Translations under genes and position numbers: made by a program
Origin: Georgenia_B sunbinii
GTDB taxonomy: Bacteria > Actinomycetota > Actinomycetes > Actinomycetales > Actinomycetaceae
Strand: one strand, 5' to 3'
NCBI RefSeq assembly: GCF_036421855.1
Contig: NZ_JAZGOK010000001.1
Length of the DNA: 64,000 bases
In this document: one piece after another, positions 9,879 to 20,227 of the stretch
Layout of the letters: every line of letters starts with the position of its first letter
How positions within the stretch are numbered: position 1 is the stretch's first letter
Notes under the pieces: generated by a model
Databases searched by the model: none
The model's input: the letters and a program-made list of their open reading frames with translations, nothing else
What the model was told of the DNA's origin: nothing

Positions 9879-10768
9879 GCACGGTGGACGTGGGCGAGCC
9901 GACCGAGGCGCTGGCCGCCGTGCTCGCGCTCCTCGACCTCGAGCACATCGCCCCCGACCGGTGCCTCGGCGACTCCCTCGAGCACCTCAGCGGCCGCGTC
10001 TACGGCGGTCAGGTCCTCGCGCAGTCGCTCGTCGCCGCCGCGCTCACCGTCTCCGACGCCGGGCTGCCGCAGCCCCGGCTGCCGCACTCGGTGCACGGCT
10101 ACTTCCTGCGGCCGGGCCGGTTGGACCGCCCGATCAGCTTCGAGGTGGAGCGGCTGCGCGACGGCGGGTCGTTCAGCGCCCGGCGCACCCACGCCCTCCA
10201 GGACGACGAGCCGATCCTGTCGATGATCACCTCCTTCCAGGCGGAGCAGGCCGGCCTCGACCACTTCGAGGCGCCGCCGCAGGCACCGCCGCCGGAGCAG
10301 CTGGAGAGCTCGGCGGACCTGTTCGCGCGCTACGACCACCCGGCGGCGCGCTTCTACGCAAAGAACGGCGCCTTCGACATCCGGCACGTCGACGGCCAGA
10401 TCTACACCCCTCGCGGTCGCTCCCCGTTGAGCCGGCAGGCGCTGTGGATGCGCTCGCGCGGCCGCGTCGAGGGCGGCCAGCTGCTCCACCGGGCGCTGCT
10501 CGCCTATGCCTGCGACCAGGTCATGCTCGAGCCGGTGCTCCGACGTCACGAGCTGGGCTGGCTGGCTCCTGGGCTGTCGGTGGCGAGCCTCGACCACGCG
10601 ATGTGGTGGCACCGCGACGTCCGCGTCGACGAGTGGCTGCTATACGTCCAGGACGCCCCCAGCGCGCAGGGCGGCCGCGGGCTGGGCCTGGCGCGCGTCT
10701 TCGACCGGGCAGGCACCCTCGTGGCCACCGTGGCCCAAGAGGGCATGATCCGGCTGCACCGGGACTGA
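9875..10768 (+). CDS. tesB: Acyl-CoA thioesterase II
   Basis: 297 aa, ATG 9875 overlapping the globin stop (ATGA). Double hot-dog protein: the first half has GRVYGGQVLAQSLVAAA and LPHSVHGYFLRPG, the second half YACDQVMLEPVLRRH and SLDHAMWWHRDVRVDEWLLY, the last containing the conserved Asp/His region of TesB. Length matches the family (about 290). It hydrolyses medium- and long-chain acyl-CoA to fatty acid and CoA in the cytosol. Confidence 0.93.
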   Translation: MSTVDVGEPTEALAAVLALLDLEHIAPDRCLGDSLEHLSGRVYGGQVLAQSLVAAALTVSDAGLPQPRLPHSVHGYFLRPGRLDRPISFEVERLRDGGSFSARRTHALQDDEPILSMITSFQAEQAGLDHFEAPPQAPPPEQLESSADLFARYDHPAARFYAKNGAFDIRHVDGQIYTPRGRSPLSRQALWMRSRGRVEGGQLLHRALLAYACDQVMLEPVLRRHELGWLAPGLSVASLDHAMWWHRDVRVDEWLLYVQDAPSAQGGRGLGLARVFDRAGTLVATVAQEGMIRLHRD

Positions 10769-10775
10769 GCCCGCG

Positions 10776-11753
10776 GTGCGGCTGCGCAGGGTGAGCGTCG
10801 ATGCTCCCGGCCTCACGCGCCGGCGCAGCGGGCGCGGGTTCAGCTACCTCGACGCGGACGGGCGGCGGGTCACGGACCCCGACGTCCTCGCGCGCTGCCA
10901 GGCGCTGGTCATCCCGCCGGCGTGGCAAGAGGTGTGGATCTGCCGGGACCCGGCCGGCCACGTCCAGGCGGTGGGGACCGACGACGCCGGCCGGCGGCAG
11001 TACCTCTACCACGAGAAGTGGCGCGAACGCCGCGAGCGTGCCAAGCACCACCACGTGCTGGAGGTCGCCAAGGACCTGCCGGCCGCCCGCCGGACCGTCG
11101 CCGAGCACCTCGCGCTGCCCGGATTCCCGCGCGACCGTGCCCTCGCCGTCGCCTTCCGGCTGCTCGACGGCGGCGCGTTCCGCATCGGCGGCGAGGTGTA
11201 CGCGACCCGCCACGAGACGTACGGGCTGGCCACGCTGCGCAAGGACCACCTGCGGATCTCGCGCGACGGCGCCCTGGAGTTCCGGTTCGTCGCGAAGTCC
11301 GGCATGCGCCAGTCGCTGGTGCTGCACGACGACGAGCTCGTCGGGCCGCTCACCACGCTGCGGCGCCGTCGCGGCGGCGGGGACGAGCTGCTCGCCTACC
11401 GCGACGGTGCGCGCCGCTGGGTCGACGTGTCCTCGGCCGACATCAGCACCTACCTCAAGGAGCGCCTCGGCCCCGAGGCGAGCGCCAAGGACTTCCGCAC
11501 CTGGCGCGGCACGGTCCTCGCGGCGGTCACCCTCGCCCAGGCGGACCCGCCCACCTCCGCGCGCGAGGAGCAGGCGGCGGTCCGGGCGGCGGTCGCGCGG
11601 GTCGCCCAGGAGCTGGGCAACACCCCCGCCGTCGCCCGCGGCTCCTACATCGACCCCCAGGTGGTCGCCGCCTTCGCCCGCGGCCAGACCGTCCCGGCGC
11701 CGGCCACCACCCCCGAGGAGACCGAGGTCGCGGTGATCGAGCTGCTTTCCTGA
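10776..11753 (+). CDS. DNA topoisomerase IB (poxvirus type)
   Basis: 325 aa from GTG 10776, only 7 nt after tesB. N-terminal beta domain with GFSYLDADGRRVTDPDVLAR and IPPAWQEVWICRDPAGHVQA, then the catalytic domain with RLLDGGAFRIGGE and the basic residue pair in ATLRKDHLRI, the Arg/His region in KDFRTWRGT, and the tyrosine nucleophile in GNTPAVARGSYIDPQV near residue 290. These mark the small bacterial/poxviral type IB topoisomerases, which relax supercoils of both signs by transient 3'-phosphotyrosine cleavage. The short tail after the Tyr is normal. Confidence 0.93.
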   Translation: MRLRRVSVDAPGLTRRRSGRGFSYLDADGRRVTDPDVLARCQALVIPPAWQEVWICRDPAGHVQAVGTDDAGRRQYLYHEKWRERRERAKHHHVLEVAKDLPAARRTVAEHLALPGFPRDRALAVAFRLLDGGAFRIGGEVYATRHETYGLATLRKDHLRISRDGALEFRFVAKSGMRQSLVLHDDELVGPLTTLRRRRGGGDELLAYRDGARRWVDVSSADISTYLKERLGPEASAKDFRTWRGTVLAAVTLAQADPPTSAREEQAAVRAAVARVAQELGNTPAVARGSYIDPQVVAAFARGQTVPAPATTPEETEVAVIELLS

Positions 11754-11786
11754 CGGCCGGCTTTGCCCCGGGCCCTGGCAGCGAAC

Positions 11787-11799
11787 TAGGTTCGACGGA
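11787..11799 (+). promoter_or_regulatory. -10 box giving an almost leaderless start for the GH15-like gene
   Basis: TAGGTT at 11787-11792, six bases (cgacgg), then a probable start A at 11799. The ATG of the next gene is at 11802, so the leader would be only 3 nt. No clear -35 was recognised. Confidence 0.4.
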
Positions 11800-11801
11800 C
11801 C

Positions 11802-13844
11802 ATGGTCTCCCCGCTGCGCCTGCGCGCGCTCCTCGCGGTGGCCGTCCTCCTCCTGACCGGTGCCGGGCCCGCCGCGGCCGAGCCTGCCGGGGCAGCGACC
11901 GAGGCGATCCACGACGCCCAGCCCGGCCACGACTACGCCAACCTCGACATCCGCGGCGAGGGGAACGCCGCCGCACAGGTCTTCGTCACCGCCGACACCG
12001 AGCTGCGCAGCCTCGGCGCCTGGATCGTCAGCGAGTCGACGACGGGCACGGTCGTGGCCTCGGTCCGCACCGACGTCACCGACCCAGCCACCGAGGTCGC
12101 CGACGCCGTGGTGGACCTCGAGGCACTGGGTGGCACCGGCAAAGGCTGGCTGCGGCTCAGCTTCGACGACGTCGAGGTACGGCCGGGCGAGCCGTACGCG
12201 CTCGTCCTGCAGGCCACCGGCACCGACGGCCCGGTCACGTGGTGGGGAGACCGCGACGAGGCTCCCGGCGCACCGATGTGGAACCACGACCTCTCCTACT
12301 GGGGCGGCTGGGTGCAGTACGGGGCGCCGCCCGCCGAGCGGTTCGCCAGCTGGAACCTGGCGTTCTACGTCAACGACTCGCTCGCTCCCGGGGGCTGCGC
12401 CGCGGTCAACGAGTGCTGGCGGCCGCTCGCGACGGACCACCCGGAGGTGAACCCGGCGGGACTGCTGGGGACACCCGGCAACCGCTACGCGCTGTCCACC
12501 TTCGAGGTGGCCGGGGCGCAGTACGTCCGGGCGTCCAGCGTGCTGGAGCTGCCGGACGGCCAGTGGCTGTACCTGCCCGACGGCGCGATCGCACCGACGG
12601 TCGTCCCGGCCGGGCACGCCGAGGCCCTCGCGCAGATCGAGGAGAGCCGCGCCTGGCTCGCCTCGGGCACCGTCCCGGGCGCCGACGACGACCGGGAGAT
12701 GAGCGAGCGCGCGCTGCTGGACATGCGGCTGCTGCTGCAGCAGAACGGCGCGGTGGCCGCGGCGTGGTTCGGCGCGTGGAAGTACTCCTGGCCGCGGGAC
12801 TCGGCGTTCACCTCGGTGGCGTTCACCGTCACCGGGCACCTGGAGGAGTCCTACCGGATCCTGCGGTTCATCGCCGAGACGCAGCGGGCGGACGGCACCT
12901 GGGAGGCCCGCACCCGGCTCGACGGCTCCGGCCCACCGGACTCCCGCGGCTGGCAGCTGGACGCCAACGGCTGGTTTCCGTGGGCCACCTGGCAGTACCT
13001 GCAGGCCGCCCCCGAGGAGCAGCGGGAGGCCGCGATCGCCGAGCTCTACCCGACGGTCCGGGCGGCGGCCGACCACGCCGCCGCCAGCCTCGACGAGAAC
13101 GGCATCCCGCCCGCACGCCCGGACTACTGGGAGAGCGGCTACCCGGCGCCGAACCTCGGCACCGCGGCGCCGCTGCTCGCCGGCCTGCGCGCGGCGGCGG
13201 CCATCGCCGAGACGGCCGAGGAGCACGACGACGCCACGCGGTGGTTCGCGGCCGCCGACCACCTGCAGCGCGGGATCGACATGTCCTTCGGCTCGATCGG
13301 CTACCAGCGCACGATCGTCGCCGGCAGCGGCAAGGACTCCGCCGTCACCTGGTTGGCGCCGCCCTTCAACCCGGCCGACGACGTCGTCCTCGCCGAGCTC
13401 GACACCAGCTGGCAGGCGCTGGTGCAGGAGACCGGCGGGGTGCAGCCGGGCGAGGCGTGGCGCGACGACATGACGTGGACCCCTGAGACGATGTTCTTCG
13501 CGCTCGCCTGGGCGCAGGACGGGCAGACCGACCGGGCGGCCGCGCTGGTCAGCTGGCTGGACGACCACCGCACCTCGATCGGCGCCTTCCCGGAGAAGGT
13601 CGACCCGCAGGGACGGCCGGCGGCGGTGGCCACCCTCGGCTGGACGGCGTCGCTCGCCGTCATGACGCTGGCGGCGCTGGAGTCCCCGCTGCCGGTGCCG
13701 CCGGCCGGCACCGCGCAGCCGGCCGCCGCGGCCGCCGACGACACGGCCGCAGACAACGCGGCGACGCCGGCGCTGGTGACCACCGCCGGCCTGCTGGGTC
13801 TTTTCCTCGCCGCAGCGCTGCTGCTGCGGCGCCGCCGCCGCTGA
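11802..13844 (+). CDS. Secreted, membrane-anchored GH15-like glycosidase
   Basis: 680 aa. Signal peptide at residues 1-26 (hydrophobic LLAVAVLLLTGAG, then AAAEPA), a beta-rich domain at about 30-180 that resembles a carbohydrate-recognition sandwich, then an (alpha/alpha)6 part starting near 290. The second part has WFGAWKYSWPRDSAF, the R/D substrate motif of GH15 glucoamylases and glucodextranases, a carboxylate in ARPDYWESGYPAP and another in IGAFPEKVD before TLGWTASLAVM. The tail is Ala-rich, one transmembrane helix (VTTAGLLGLFLAAALLL) and five Arg, so the enzyme should face outwards on the membrane. It may act on alpha-glucans or related polymers, which would fit malQ and the PTS nearby; substrate not proved. 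Confidence 0.8.
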   Translation: MVSPLRLRALLAVAVLLLTGAGPAAAEPAGAATEAIHDAQPGHDYANLDIRGEGNAAAQVFVTADTELRSLGAWIVSESTTGTVVASVRTDVTDPATEVADAVVDLEALGGTGKGWLRLSFDDVEVRPGEPYALVLQATGTDGPVTWWGDRDEAPGAPMWNHDLSYWGGWVQYGAPPAERFASWNLAFYVNDSLAPGGCAAVNECWRPLATDHPEVNPAGLLGTPGNRYALSTFEVAGAQYVRASSVLELPDGQWLYLPDGAIAPTVVPAGHAEALAQIEESRAWLASGTVPGADDDREMSERALLDMRLLLQQNGAVAAAWFGAWKYSWPRDSAFTSVAFTVTGHLEESYRILRFIAETQRADGTWEARTRLDGSGPPDSRGWQLDANGWFPWATWQYLQAAPEEQREAAIAELYPTVRAAADHAAASLDENGIPPARPDYWESGYPAPNLGTAAPLLAGLRAAAAIAETAEEHDDATRWFAAADHLQRGIDMSFGSIGYQRTIVAGSGKDSAVTWLAPPFNPADDVVLAELDTSWQALVQETGGVQPGEAWRDDMTWTPETMFFALAWAQDGQTDRAAALVSWLDDHRTSIGAFPEKVDPQGRPAAVATLGWTASLAVMTLAALESPLPVPPAGTAQPAAAAADDTAADNAATPALVTTAGLLGLFLAAALLLRRRRR

Positions 13845-13851
13845 GGCGCGG

Positions 13852-15063
13852 TCACCAGCTGTGGGCGAGCTCCGGTTCGCGCTGCACCTGGTCCTCGAGC
13901 GTGGCGGGACGGCACGCGACGTACCCGCTGACGAGGAGCACGGCGAGGCTGGTGAACAGCACGACGAACGAGCCGGTCCAGGTCCCGGAGGCCGCGTAGA
14001 GCGCTCCGATGCCGAACGGCCCGAGGCACGCGATGGCGTACCCGACGCCCTGCATAGCGCCCGACAGCACGGTGGCGCCGGCGGTGGTGCTCGTGCGCGC
14101 GTTGACGAGCGTCAGGCACAGCGGGAACGTGCTGACGCCGAGCCCGAGGAGCACCACCCACACGACTGCTCCGGCGGCGGGCGAGAGCAGCAGGCCCAGG
14201 TAGCCCGCGACCATGCAGGCCGTGCACACCGCGACGATGACGAACGGGTTGCGCATCCGGATGGCCAGGGGCGGCACGACGAACGCCGCCGGGAGCCCGA
14301 GCACCGAGAAGAGCGCCAGCAGCGCCCCGCCTGACGCAGGGTCGGCGCCCGCGTCGACGAGGATCGCGGGAAGCCAGGTGAACACCGCGTGGACGTTGAG
14401 GCTGGTGATCCCCATCATGAGCACCAACGACCACAGCAGCGGAGTGCGCCAGGCGCCCGCGAGGCGCACCGGGGCCTCGTCCGTGGGACGCTCGACGACG
14501 CCTGATCGCCCTGCGAGGGCGATGAACAGCACGGCGGCGACGCCGGTCAGCAGCGCCCACATCCCGATCGCCCACCGCCAGCCCACCGCGAGCGCCACCG
14601 GCATCGCGACGAGCGGCGCGACGAACTGGCCGACCTGCAGCAGGGCGATGTAGAGCGAGCTCACCGCCTTGAGGTGCGCGGCGAAGTACTTCTTCACCAA
14701 CGGGATGACGAGCACGTTGGACGCGCCGACGCCGGTGAACGCGATGACGGTGGACGCCACGAGCGCCGGCGTCGACGGCGAGAGCGCGCGCAGCAGGATG
14801 CCGGCCGTGGTGAGCACGACCGCGATCGCGATCGTGCGCTCGAGTCCCAGCCGGCGCGCGACGGAGGCTGCCAGCAGCCCGAACACGGCGAAGCTCGCGG
14901 TGACGATCGTGCCCAGCACGCCGTAGAGCGAGGGCCCGAAGCCGAGGTCCGCGCCGATGACGTCGAGGAGGGGCGTGAACCCGGTGACCGCGGTGCGTAG
15001 ATTGAGGGCAGTGAGGATGACGGCAAGCAGGGGAAGCGCACTCGCGCGGACTCGGTCGGTCAC
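13852..15063 (-). CDS. MFS transporter, CynX/NimT family
   Basis: 403 aa from GTG 15063. Twelve hydrophobic segments, starting LPLLAVILTALNLRTAVTGF, whose ALNLR(T/P)A motif is typical of the CynX/NimT (cyanate/2-nitroimidazole) branch of the major facilitator superfamily. Members export or import small organic ions; some are called nitroimidazole exporters. It is divergent from a FadR-type regulator with only 26 nt between start codons, so that regulator very probably controls it. It ends 7 nt from the convergent GH15-like gene. Confidence 0.88.
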   Translation of the reverse strand: MTDRVRASALPLLAVILTALNLRTAVTGFTPLLDVIGADLGFGPSLYGVLGTIVTASFAVFGLLAASVARRLGLERTIAIAVVLTTAGILLRALSPSTPALVASTVIAFTGVGASNVLVIPLVKKYFAAHLKAVSSLYIALLQVGQFVAPLVAMPVALAVGWRWAIGMWALLTGVAAVLFIALAGRSGVVERPTDEAPVRLAGAWRTPLLWSLVLMMGITSLNVHAVFTWLPAILVDAGADPASGGALLALFSVLGLPAAFVVPPLAIRMRNPFVIVAVCTACMVAGYLGLLLSPAAGAVVWVVLLGLGVSTFPLCLTLVNARTSTTAGATVLSGAMQGVGYAIACLGPFGIGALYAASGTWTGSFVVLFTSLAVLLVSGYVACRPATLEDQVQREPELAHSW

Positions 15064-15089
15064 GGATAGTCCAAAGGTAGGATGATGGG
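15064..15089. promoter_or_regulatory. Interlocked divergent -10 boxes (MFS exporter / GntR regulator)
   Basis: In the 26-nt gap the plus strand has TAGGAT (15078-15083), then six bases, then the ATG at 15090. The minus strand has TACCTT (15079-15074), with transcription expected near 15067, only about 4 nt before its GTG at 15063. The two -10 boxes share bases 15078-15079, so RNA polymerase can hardly occupy both, and the -35 regions must lie inside the opposite coding sequences. Confidence 0.5.
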
Positions 15090-15788
15090 ATGAATCGGCT
15101 CGACTCTAGCGGGTCCCCCACCCCCGTGCGCAAGGCGCCGAGCATGACCGACACCGTGACGGCGCGGTTCCACGACGCGATCGCGTCGGGCACGTGGCCC
15201 GTCGGCGAGCGGATCCCGGTCGAGGCCGAGCTCATGGCGTGGGTCGGGGCGGGGCGCAACACCGTCCGCGAGGCGATCCAGTCGCTCGTGCAGGCAGGGC
15301 TGGTCCGCCGCGAGCAGGGACGCGGCACGTTCGTCATCGCACGCTCGGAGCTCGTGACATCCGTCGCGCGTCGCGCGTCGCGGGTCGCTCGCCGCGATGT
15401 CCTCGAGCTGCGCGACGCGATCGACGGCGCCGCGTCGGCCATCGCCGCGCGCCGACGCGACGACGCCGACGTCGCCGCACTGCTCGGCGCGCTCCATGCC
15501 CGCACCCGGGCGTGGGAGTCGACGGACCGGAGCGTGCGGGTCGCCGCCGACCTCGCCCTGCACCGTGCGGTCATCGCCGCGACGCACAACGAGCTGTTCA
15601 CCGAGCTCTACGACGGCCTCGTCCCCCTCTACGAGGAGGTGCTGGCGGACGACGTCGACCACGCCGACGATCCCCACCAGGCCGAGCACGAGCGGCTCGT
15701 CCACGCGATCATCGACGAGGCCCCGGCCGATGCTGCGGCGGCCGTCTCCGCCATCCTCGCACCGCTGATCGACGGCATCGCGGACTGA
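15090..15788 (+). CDS. FadR/GntR-family transcriptional regulator
   Basis: 232 aa. Winged helix-turn-helix at about residues 20-80 (IPVEAELMAWVGAGRNTVRE then AIQSLVQAGLVRREQGRGTF, the GntR recognition helix and wing), followed by an all-helical FCD ligand domain (ELRDAIDGAASAIAARRR; DLALHRAVIAATHNEL with metal-binding type Asp/His). Such proteins repress neighbours until a small acid binds. The divergent MFS transporter is the obvious target. The ATG at 15090 lies 6 nt after a TAGGAT box, so the mRNA may be leaderless; ATG 15144 is an alternative. Confidence 0.9.
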   Translation: MNRLDSSGSPTPVRKAPSMTDTVTARFHDAIASGTWPVGERIPVEAELMAWVGAGRNTVREAIQSLVQAGLVRREQGRGTFVIARSELVTSVARRASRVARRDVLELRDAIDGAASAIAARRRDDADVAALLGALHARTRAWESTDRSVRVAADLALHRAVIAATHNELFTELYDGLVPLYEEVLADDVDHADDPHQAEHERLVHAIIDEAPADAAAAVSAILAPLIDGIAD

Positions 15789-15805
15789 GTCAGTGCGGGC
15801 GGCGC

Positions 15806-17338
15806 TCAGTCCGTGCTGAGGTGCCCGGCGAGCCGGCCGTGCCGGGCCGCGCTCGCCTCGTTGAGCCCGGTGATGGTCACGTTCTTGCCGCGCTGCCGGT
15901 ACTTGTGGGTGATGGCGTCCAGGGTCGCCACCGTCGACGCGTCCCAGATGTGGGACCGGGAGAGGTCGATGACGACGTTCTGGGGATCACCGGCGTAGTC
16001 GAACTGGTAGACGAGGTCGTTGGACGACGCCCACAGCAGCTCGCCGAGCACGGCGTAGACCCGGGTGTCGGCGTCCGGGTGCGCGACCTCGACGACCTCG
16101 GTCATGTGCGCGACCCGGTTGACGAACATCACGGCCGCCACCACCACGCCGGTGATGACCCCGATCGCCAGGTTGCCGGTGGCCACGGTGACCGCGACGG
16201 TGGCGAGCATGACGGCGGTCTCGCTCTTGGGCATCCGCCGCAGCGTGCGCGGGTGCACCGAGTGCCAGTCGAAGGTGCCCACCGAGACCATGATCATCAC
16301 CGCGACGAGCGCCGCCATCGGGATCTGGCTGATGATGTCGCCGAAGCCGACGACGAGCACGAGCAGGAACAGCCCGGCGAGGAACGTGGAGATCCGGGTC
16401 CGGGCGCGGGAGACCTTGACGTTGATCATCGTCTGCCCGATCATCGCGCAGCCGCCCATGCCGCCGAAGAACCCGGTGATCACGTTGGCCGTGCCCTGGC
16501 CCCAGGCCTCACGGGTCTTGTTCGACCGGGTGTCGGTGACGTCGTCGACGAGCTTGGCCGTCATGAGGGACTCCATGAGCCCGACGAGCGCCATCCCCGC
16601 GGCGAACGGGCCGATGATCTGCAGCGTCTCCCAGGTGAGCGGGACGTCGGGCACGAACAGCGACGGCAGCGAGTCGGGCAGCTCGCCCTGGTCACCGACG
16701 TTGGGGACCGTGATGGAGAAGACGAGGGTCACCGCGGTGAGCACGACGATCGCGACGAGCGGCGCGGGCACCGCGGTGGTCAGCCGCGGCAGGTAGACCA
16801 TCACCGCGATCCCGGCAGCGACCATCGCGTACACCGGCCACGGCACGTCGCTGAGGTAGGGCAGCTGGGCGAGGACGATGAGGATCGCCAGCGCGTTGAC
16901 GAAGCCGATCATCACGCTGCGCGGGATGAACCGCATGAGCCGCGCGACGCCGAGCACGCCGAGCGCGACCTGGATGATGCCGGCGAGGATGACGGTAGCG
17001 ATGAGGTAGTCCATGCCGTGCTCGCGCATCACCGGGGCGATGACCAGCGCCACCGCGCCGGTGGCCGCCGAGATCATCGCCGGCCGACCGCCGAGGAAGG
17101 CGATCGACACCGCCATGGTGAACGAGGCGAACAGTCCTACCCGCGGGTCGACCCCGGCGATGATGGAGAACGAGATCGCCTCGGGGATGAGCGCCAGCGC
17201 GACGACGAGTCCGCCGAGCACCTCGGTGCGCAGCCGTCGCGGGTTGCGCAGCGCACCGAGCACCGAGGTCACGTCCTCGGTCCGGATCCGTCGACGCTGC
17301 TCAGGTGTCAGGCGGGGCGGGCCGACGGGCGATGACAT
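15806..17338 (-). CDS. SulP-family anion transporter with STAS domain
   Basis: 510 aa, ATG 17338 behind AAGGAGAAC. Ten or more transmembrane helices begin with the SulP signature GGLVVALALIPEAISFSIIA and GLFASFTMAVSIAFLGG; MGGCAMIGQTMINVK is the second conserved stretch. A cytoplasmic STAS domain occupies about residues 400-510 (NVVIDLSRSHIWDASTVATL). The family carries sulfate, bicarbonate or dicarboxylates. It appears to be the last gene of an ettA-thioesterase-SulP operon (9 nt after the thioesterase stop). Confidence 0.93.
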   Translation of the reverse strand: MSSPVGPPRLTPEQRRRIRTEDVTSVLGALRNPRRLRTEVLGGLVVALALIPEAISFSIIAGVDPRVGLFASFTMAVSIAFLGGRPAMISAATGAVALVIAPVMREHGMDYLIATVILAGIIQVALGVLGVARLMRFIPRSVMIGFVNALAILIVLAQLPYLSDVPWPVYAMVAAGIAVMVYLPRLTTAVPAPLVAIVVLTAVTLVFSITVPNVGDQGELPDSLPSLFVPDVPLTWETLQIIGPFAAGMALVGLMESLMTAKLVDDVTDTRSNKTREAWGQGTANVITGFFGGMGGCAMIGQTMINVKVSRARTRISTFLAGLFLLVLVVGFGDIISQIPMAALVAVMIMVSVGTFDWHSVHPRTLRRMPKSETAVMLATVAVTVATGNLAIGVITGVVVAAVMFVNRVAHMTEVVEVAHPDADTRVYAVLGELLWASSNDLVYQFDYAGDPQNVVIDLSRSHIWDASTVATLDAITHKYRQRGKNVTITGLNEASAARHGRLAGHLSTD

Positions 17339-17347
17339 GGTTCTCCT

Positions 17348-17812
17348 TCAGCGTGATCGGCGCCGGCGGAACTCCACCGGCGCCTCGAGCAGCTCGCTCC
17401 AGGTGCTGCGCTCGTCCTCGGTGAGCCGGCGGGGCCGGCCGGTCGCGGCATCGACGAGCACGAGTGTCGTCGTGGCGCGGGCGGCGACACCGCCCGGCCC
17501 GGGGACCTCGTAGCAGACGTCGAGGCTGGCGCCGCCGAGGCGTCCCAGCCACATCTGCACGTCGATCGGTGCGGTCGTGTACTTCACCGGGGCGAGGTAC
17601 TCGATCTCCTGGTGAGCGATGAGGGTCGCGGTGCTCGCGCCGTCACCGGCGGCGAGGAGGCCGCCCGCGGCGGCGCCGTCGTCGGCCGGGTCCGCCCAGA
17701 ACGCGGCGATGCGCGCCTCCTCGAGGAGGGTAAGCATCGCCGCATTGTTGACATGCCCGTAACCGTCGATGTCGGACCAGCGGATCTTGACGGGAACGGT
17801 GAGTCGGGTCAC
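17348..17812 (-). CDS. Acyl-CoA thioesterase, 4HBT (YbgC-like) family
   Basis: 154 aa from GTG 17812. Single hot-dog domain with the catalytic motif RWSDIDGYGHVNNAAML (the Asp in SDIDGYGHVN) and LIAHQEIEYLAPVKY. Members hydrolyse short or aromatic acyl-CoAs such as 4-hydroxybenzoyl-CoA; the natural substrate here is unknown. It begins 6 nt after the stop of ettA and is followed 9 nt later by the SulP gene, so it is co-transcribed with both. Confidence 0.9.
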   Translation of the reverse strand: MTRLTVPVKIRWSDIDGYGHVNNAAMLTLLEEARIAAFWADPADDGAAAGGLLAAGDGASTATLIAHQEIEYLAPVKYTTAPIDVQMWLGRLGGASLDVCYEVPGPGGVAARATTTLVLVDAATGRPRRLTEDERSTWSELLEAPVEFRRRRSR

Positions 17813-17818
17813 GGAGCG

Positions 17819-19501
<1,683 letters not shown>

Positions 19502-19586
19502 ATCTCTCCTGTGTGCTTCGAGGGTTGGCGGCCGGCGGTGGCCGGTCGCTGCACCCTCCAGCGTAGGTCACCCGTCCCGCGTTGAC

Positions 19587-20096
19587 CTACCCGGCGAGCT
19601 TCTCCCAGTCGAGCGGCTCCACCGGCTCCGGGGCGAGGTACTCCTCGGTGTCCTCGTCCGGGCCACCGGGCTCGTCGGCCGAGGCTGCGGCGTCGGCCGA
19701 GGCGGTGGAGCCGGCGACGACGCCCGGGGTCTCGCGGGTGACCTTGGTGTAGGTCACCCGGCCGTACCGGATGTCGACCCCGATGGTGCGGCTGGTGACC
19801 ACGTTGGTGTGCCGCGTCCCGTCGTCGGAGGTCCACTCCTCCGAGGAGAGCACGCCCTGGACGATCACCGGTGTCCCCCGGGTGAGCGAGGACGTGACGT
19901 TGTCGCCGGCCGGTCCCCACACCTTGACGGTGAACCACTCGGTGGGCTTGTCGCGCCACTGACGGGTGACCGGGTCCATGAAGCCGCTGGTAGACCCCAG
20001 CCGGAAGTTCACCACCTGCCGGCCGGCGGCCGTGATGTGGATGCTGGGCTCGGTCCCGACCCGGCCCCGCAGCGTGATGAGGTTGCTGTCGCTCAT
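19587..20096 (-). CDS. Single-stranded DNA-binding protein, paralogue without the acidic tip
   Basis: 169 aa, ATG 20096 behind AAGGGGAAC. OB fold at residues 1-115: LITLRGRVGTEPSIHITAAG, VNFRLGSTSGFMDP, WFTVKVWGPAGDNV, GTPVIVQGVL. The remaining 55 residues are acidic and Ala/Pro rich but end EPLDWEKLAG, not the DDIPF-type tip through which the replicative SSB recruits partners. The length and divergent tail suggest a second SSB (as SsbB in other actinobacteria) rather than the essential one. Flanked by ettA and the GTPase pair on the same strand. Confidence 0.88.
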   Translation of the reverse strand: MSDSNLITLRGRVGTEPSIHITAAGRQVVNFRLGSTSGFMDPVTRQWRDKPTEWFTVKVWGPAGDNVTSSLTRGTPVIVQGVLSSEEWTSDDGTRHTNVVTSRTIGVDIRYGRVTYTKVTRETPGVVAGSTASADAAASADEPGGPDEDTEEYLAPEPVEPLDWEKLAG

Positions 20097-20227
20097 GATG
20101 TTCCCCTTCTCGCGGCCGGACGGCTGCCGGCCTGGGGACCAACGGTGCCGCGCGGCGGTGACCTCCCGCCGAGCGGGTGGGCCCGGCGGTGGACGGCGGA
20201 GCTGCGGGGCGGCGCTGTGGAGGAACG

